Source of the DNA: JAIBAC01 sp046331095
Lineage (GTDB): Bacteria > Actinomycetota > Acidimicrobiia > UBA2766
Length of the DNA stretch: 64,000 nucleotides
Assembly (NCBI GenBank): GCA_046331095.1
Contig: JAXLRM010000006.1
Coordinates: 124,001-188,000 of the forward strand
Direction: 5' to 3'
How positions within the stretch are numbered: position 1 is the stretch's first letter; every line of letters begins with the position of its first letter. The notes beneath the pieces were generated by a model. The model was not told where the DNA came from. It did no database searches and saw only the letters and a list, made by a program, of their open reading frames with translations. Made by a program: the position numbers and the translations under genes. This document shows positions 61,276 to 64,000 of the stretch, in pieces.

Positions 61276-61851
61276 CTACGCGTCGAACCAGGCGGGGCGC
61301 TCGCGCCACTTGATGTTGCAGCCCAGCGAGGGATGCTGCTCCGCCGCCGGTGTCCTTCCCGCGAGGACGGCGTCGAGGGCGGCGCGCAGGTCGGCGCCGT
61401 CGACGGGCTCGTCGTTGGACGGCCGGCTCGCGTCGAGGCGGCCCCGGTACACGAGCGCCAGGTCGGCGTCGAAGACGAAGAAGTCGGGTGTGCACGCGGC
61501 GCGGTAGGCCTTGGCGACGTCCTGGGTCTCGTCGAAGAGGTACGCGAAGGCGTAGCCGGCGTCGGCCTTCTCGACCGCCATGGCCGCGGGCCCGTCCGCC
61601 GGGTACGCGTCGGCGTCGTTGCTGTTGATCGCGACGACGGCGACGCCGCGCTCGGCGTACTCGCGCCCGACGCGGGCGATCTCGGAGCGCACGTGGATCA
61701 CGTAGGGGCAGTGGTTGCAGATGAACATCACCAGCGTCGCGGGCGCCCCTTGCAGGTCGTCGAGGGAGACGACGCTCCCGTCGGTGTCGGCGAGCGCGAA
61801 CGCGGGCGCCCGCGTCCCGAGGGGCAGCATCGTGGAAGGTGTCGCGACCAT
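61276..61851 (-). CDS. Thioredoxin-fold protein (AhpC/TSA type redoxin)
   Basis: A 191-residue protein of the peroxiredoxin/TlpA-like superfamily. The active site is CNHCPY, with C45 and C48. A typical TSA-domain pattern continues (AVVAINSNDADAYPADGPAA, CTPDFFVFDADLALVYRG). No signal peptide, so it is cytoplasmic. Related proteins are found near thiol-redox genes; the CNHC site suggests thiol-disulfide exchange. Convergent with the methyltransferase gene. Confidence 0.88.
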   Translation of the reverse strand: MVATPSTMLPLGTRAPAFALADTDGSVVSLDDLQGAPATLVMFICNHCPYVIHVRSEIARVGREYAERGVAVVAINSNDADAYPADGPAAMAVEKADAGYAFAYLFDETQDVAKAYRAACTPDFFVFDADLALVYRGRLDASRPSNDEPVDGADLRAALDAVLAGRTPAAEQHPSLGCNIKWRERPAWFDA

Positions 61852-61932
61852 GCCGGCAGCGTAGGCGGCCTCCCGCGACCGAGGCGTTCGTGTGCGCGGT
61901 CACCGTCGATCGCCACGGCCCGGCGGGGAGAT

Positions 61933-61946
61933 TGAAACGCGTTCTA
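61933..61946. promoter_or_regulatory. KstR-consensus operator upstream of acyl-CoA dehydrogenases
   Basis: TGAAACGCGTTCTA fits the KstR consensus TnnAACnnGTTnnA exactly at all fixed positions and lies 46 nt before GTG 61993. KstR is the TetR-family repressor of cholesterol catabolism genes in mycobacteria and rhodococci. The match is short, so a related TetR regulator of acyl-CoA genes is also possible. Confidence 0.55.
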
Positions 61947-61992
61947 GTTCCATGCGAGCATGTGGGGCCGCGCCACCCGGAGGGGAACCCAA

Positions 61993-63174
61993 GTGCGAAT
62001 AGCCCTGACGCCCGAGCAGGAGGCGTTGCGCGACGAGCTGCGCAACTACTTCGACGACATCTGCACACCCGAGATGCGCGCCGAGCAACTCGGCGGCTAC
62101 CTCGAAGGCGGCGGCCCCCTGTACTGGGCGGCGCTGCGCAAGATGGCCGCCGACGGTTGGCTCGGCATCGGCTGGCCCAAGGAGTACGGCGGCGGCGGCG
62201 CCACCCCGATCGAGCAGATGATCTTCGCCGACGAGGCCCAGAAGGCGAACTTCCCGTTCCCGTTCCTGTCCGTCGGCACGGTGGGCCCGACGATCATGCG
62301 CTACGGCACCGAGGCGCAGAAACAGGAGTACCTGCCCCGCATCCTCGCCGGCGAGATCAACTTCTGCATCGGCTACTCCGAGCCCGCGGCAGGCACCGAC
62401 CTCGCCGCACTGACCACCCGGGCCGTGCGCGACGGCGACGACTGGGTCATCAACGGCCAGAAGATCTTCACGTCGCTGGCCAACTTCGCCCAGTACGTCT
62501 GGCTCGCGGCGCGCACCGACCCCGACGCTCCCAAGCACGCCGGCCTGTCGATCTTCGTCGTGCCGACGGACGCCGACGGGGTGAGCCTCACGCCGATCGA
62601 CACCGTCGGCCACGTCCGCACCAACAGCACCTACTACGAGGACGTGCGTGTCCCAGCCGACGCCCTCGTCGGCGGCGAGAACAACGGCTGGACGATGATC
62701 GTGAGCCAGCTCAACCACGAGCGCGTGTCCCTCACGCCGACGGGGCCGCCGCTGCGCCTCGTCGAGCAGGTCTGCGACTGGGCCCGCGAGACCAAGACCG
62801 CCGACGGCAGCCGCGTCGCCGACCTCGCCTGGGTGCAGAACAACCTCGCGCGCGCACGCGCAGGCGTCGAGATCCTCAAGCTCATGAACTGGAAGCAGGC
62901 CTGGGCGATGACCCAGGGCCACCTCTCCCCCGACGAGGCGTCCGCGGTCAAGGTCTACGGGAGCGAGTTCACGATCCGGTGCTACGAGCTGCTCATGGAG
63001 GTCCTCGGCCAGGCGGGCGTGATCCGCGAGGGCTCGCCCGGCGCCATCCTGCGCGGCGAGATCGAGGCGAGGTACTGCACGTCGCTGATCCTCACCTTCG
63101 GCGGCGGCACCAACGAGATCCAGCGCGACATCACGGCGATGGCCGGCCTCGGCCTGCCGCACTACAAGAGCTGA
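61993..63174 (+). CDS. Acyl-CoA dehydrogenase, steroid-type (FadE26/ChsE-like)
   Basis: A 393-residue FAD enzyme introducing an alpha-beta double bond in an acyl-CoA. Family blocks seen are WLGIGWPKEYGGGGATPIEQ, GYSEPAAGTDLAALTTRAVR, NGQKIFTSLANFAQYVWLAA and TFGGGTNEIQRDI at the FAD-binding end. GTG 61993 follows GGAGGGG. It is followed 10 nt later by a second dehydrogenase gene, the arrangement of heterodimeric pairs used for steroid side-chain oxidation. The KstR-type site upstream supports that role; direct proof is lacking. Confidence 0.9.
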   Translation: MRIALTPEQEALRDELRNYFDDICTPEMRAEQLGGYLEGGGPLYWAALRKMAADGWLGIGWPKEYGGGGATPIEQMIFADEAQKANFPFPFLSVGTVGPTIMRYGTEAQKQEYLPRILAGEINFCIGYSEPAAGTDLAALTTRAVRDGDDWVINGQKIFTSLANFAQYVWLAARTDPDAPKHAGLSIFVVPTDADGVSLTPIDTVGHVRTNSTYYEDVRVPADALVGGENNGWTMIVSQLNHERVSLTPTGPPLRLVEQVCDWARETKTADGSRVADLAWVQNNLARARAGVEILKLMNWKQAWAMTQGHLSPDEASAVKVYGSEFTIRCYELLMEVLGQAGVIREGSPGAILRGEIEARYCTSLILTFGGGTNEIQRDITAMAGLGLPHYKS

Positions 63175-63184
63175 AGGGACGACC

Positions 63185-64000
63185 GTGGACTTCGCATTCG
63201 AAGAGGAACAACAAGAGCTCGGCGACCTCGCGGGGCGCATCCTCACAGACCAGGTCACCCACGAACGCCTCAAGGCGCTCGAGGCCCGCTCCCCGGCGGA
63301 GCGCTTCGACCGCGAGCTGTGGTCGACCCTCGCCGACGCGAACCTGCTCGGCATCGCGATCCCGGAGGACCACGGCGGCATGGGCTTCGGCCTCGTGGAG
63401 CTCGGCGTCCTCTTCCACGCGCTCGGCAAGGCCGTGCCCTACGTCCCGGCGCTCGACACACTCTGCGCGTCCCGGCTCCTCGCCGAGGTCGGCACCGATA
63501 CGCAGAAGGCGCTCCTCGACGCGGTCACGACCGGCGGCGCGGTCATCGCCCTCGCGATGACCGAGACGGCGCTCTACGACCAGAACGGTCCCGCCACCGC
63601 CGCGACCGTCGACGGCGACGACTGGGTGATCACGGGCGAGAAGGTCTGCGTGCCGTACGCGGGCTTCGCCGACAAGCTCCTCGTGACCACGACGACCGCG
63701 GGCGGCGGCGCCTTGTTCCTCGTCGACCCCGGTGCCGCCGGCGTCTCGATCACGCCGGTGACGGTGACCAACCGCGAGCCGCAGGCGATCGTCGCGTTCG
63801 ACGCGGTCAGGGTCGGCAACGAAGCCCTCGTGGGCCTCGCCGACGGCGAGGCGCTCGCGCGTCTCGTCGACGTGACCACCGCGATGACGTGTGCGATGCA
63901 GCTCGGCATCGCCGAGAAGGCGATGGAGATCGCGGCGGCCTACGGCAAGGAACGCCACCAGTTCGAGGTGCCGATCGGCAGCTTCCAGGCCTTCCACCAG
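63185..64000 (+). CDS. Acyl-CoA dehydrogenase partner subunit (3' partial)
   Basis: The visible 272 residues form the N-terminal two-thirds of an acyl-CoA dehydrogenase (MDFAFEEEQQELGDLAGRI, IPEDHGGMGFGLVELGVLFH, ALAMTETALYDQNG, VDGDDWVITGEKVCVPYAGF) and run off the right edge. The protein is less conserved than its neighbour, as is typical for the second chain of FadE-type heterodimers. GTG 63185 has GAAGGGACG upstream. Confidence 0.9.
   Translation, partial: MDFAFEEEQQELGDLAGRILTDQVTHERLKALEARSPAERFDRELWSTLADANLLGIAIPEDHGGMGFGLVELGVLFHALGKAVPYVPALDTLCASRLLAEVGTDTQKALLDAVTTGGAVIALAMTETALYDQNGPATAATVDGDDWVITGEKVCVPYAGFADKLLVTTTTAGGGALFLVDPGAAGVSITPVTVTNREPQAIVAFDAVRVGNEALVGLADGEALARLVDVTTAMTCAMQLGIAEKAMEIAAAYGKERHQFEVPIGSFQAFHQ

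Noticed and set aside
61900..63429. A 509-codon frame on the minus strand opposite the acyl-CoA dehydrogenases
   Set aside because: Antisense shadow; the plus-strand frames have full dehydrogenase motifs.

Overview
The window is about 72% GC (my estimate by eye), with GTG starts, 4-base start/stop overlaps, several leaderless-looking promoters, a PIM-type phospholipid operon and a WXG100/FtsK type VII secretion locus. This points to an actinomycete (Actinomycetota). The gene order thrS–HIT–pgsA–patA–pimA–pdxS–pdxT–yebC–ruvCAB–yajC–secDF–apt–relA–hisS–aspS–rarA follows the Mycobacterium tuberculosis Rv2614c to Rv2559c backbone, while several islands between these genes do not. I infer a non-mycobacterial, probably poorly characterised lineage; an Acidimicrobiia relative would fit but is not proven.

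Layout. 0–6.6 kb: a two-gene recombination locus, an AddB-like nuclease subunit cut by the left edge and a UvrD/RecB-like partner whose ATP-binding motifs look degenerate. 6.7–12.4 kb, minus strand: an alpha/beta hydrolase, rarA, aspS and hisS. 12.4–19.9 kb: a compact type VII secretion island between hisS and relA (EccC/EssC-type ATPase, WXG100 protein, a secreted or membrane protein of unknown function, a zinc-ribbon membrane protein, an EspG-like small protein and an ECF sigma factor). 19.9–36.1 kb, minus strand: relA, apt, secF, secD, yajC, a predicted inactive M1-peptidase-like membrane protein, ruvB, ruvA, ruvC, yebC, pdxT, pdxS, a frameshifted pimA-like glycosyltransferase, a PatA-like acyltransferase and pgsA. 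36.3–40.7 kb: EF-G2, a membrane protein and a secreted PhoD-like phosphatase inserted between the pgsA operon and the HIT–thrS pair. 40.8–46.1 kb: HIT protein, thrS, a DUF4333-like lipoprotein, an L,D-transpeptidase, two tRNA-Val genes and an SCP2 sterol-carrier gene with a TetR-type palindrome upstream.

46.1–64 kb is more mixed: a GH5 glycosidase, a sugar transferase, an M20 peptidase, a YbdK-type carboxylate-amine ligase facing a gamma-glutamylcyclotransferase-like gene, CysQ, then about 1.7 kb (53.57–55.25 kb) in which a lipoprotein, a second HIT protein and the 5' part of a histidine kinase are broken by many frame changes. Pyruvate kinase, a RibD-C reductase, a VOC protein, a TIGR03084-type protein, a methyltransferase and a thioredoxin-fold protein follow. 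At the right edge is a pair of acyl-CoA dehydrogenases preceded by an exact match to the KstR operator consensus, suggesting sterol or fatty-acid side-chain catabolism.

The least explained signals are intergenic palindromic repeat clusters at 6.6, 30.7, 46.1–46.4 and 57.9–58.3 kb. The last two are the same family in opposite orientation. They share a common architecture: an outer inverted repeat of 11–12 bp with a conserved, partly self-complementary interior.
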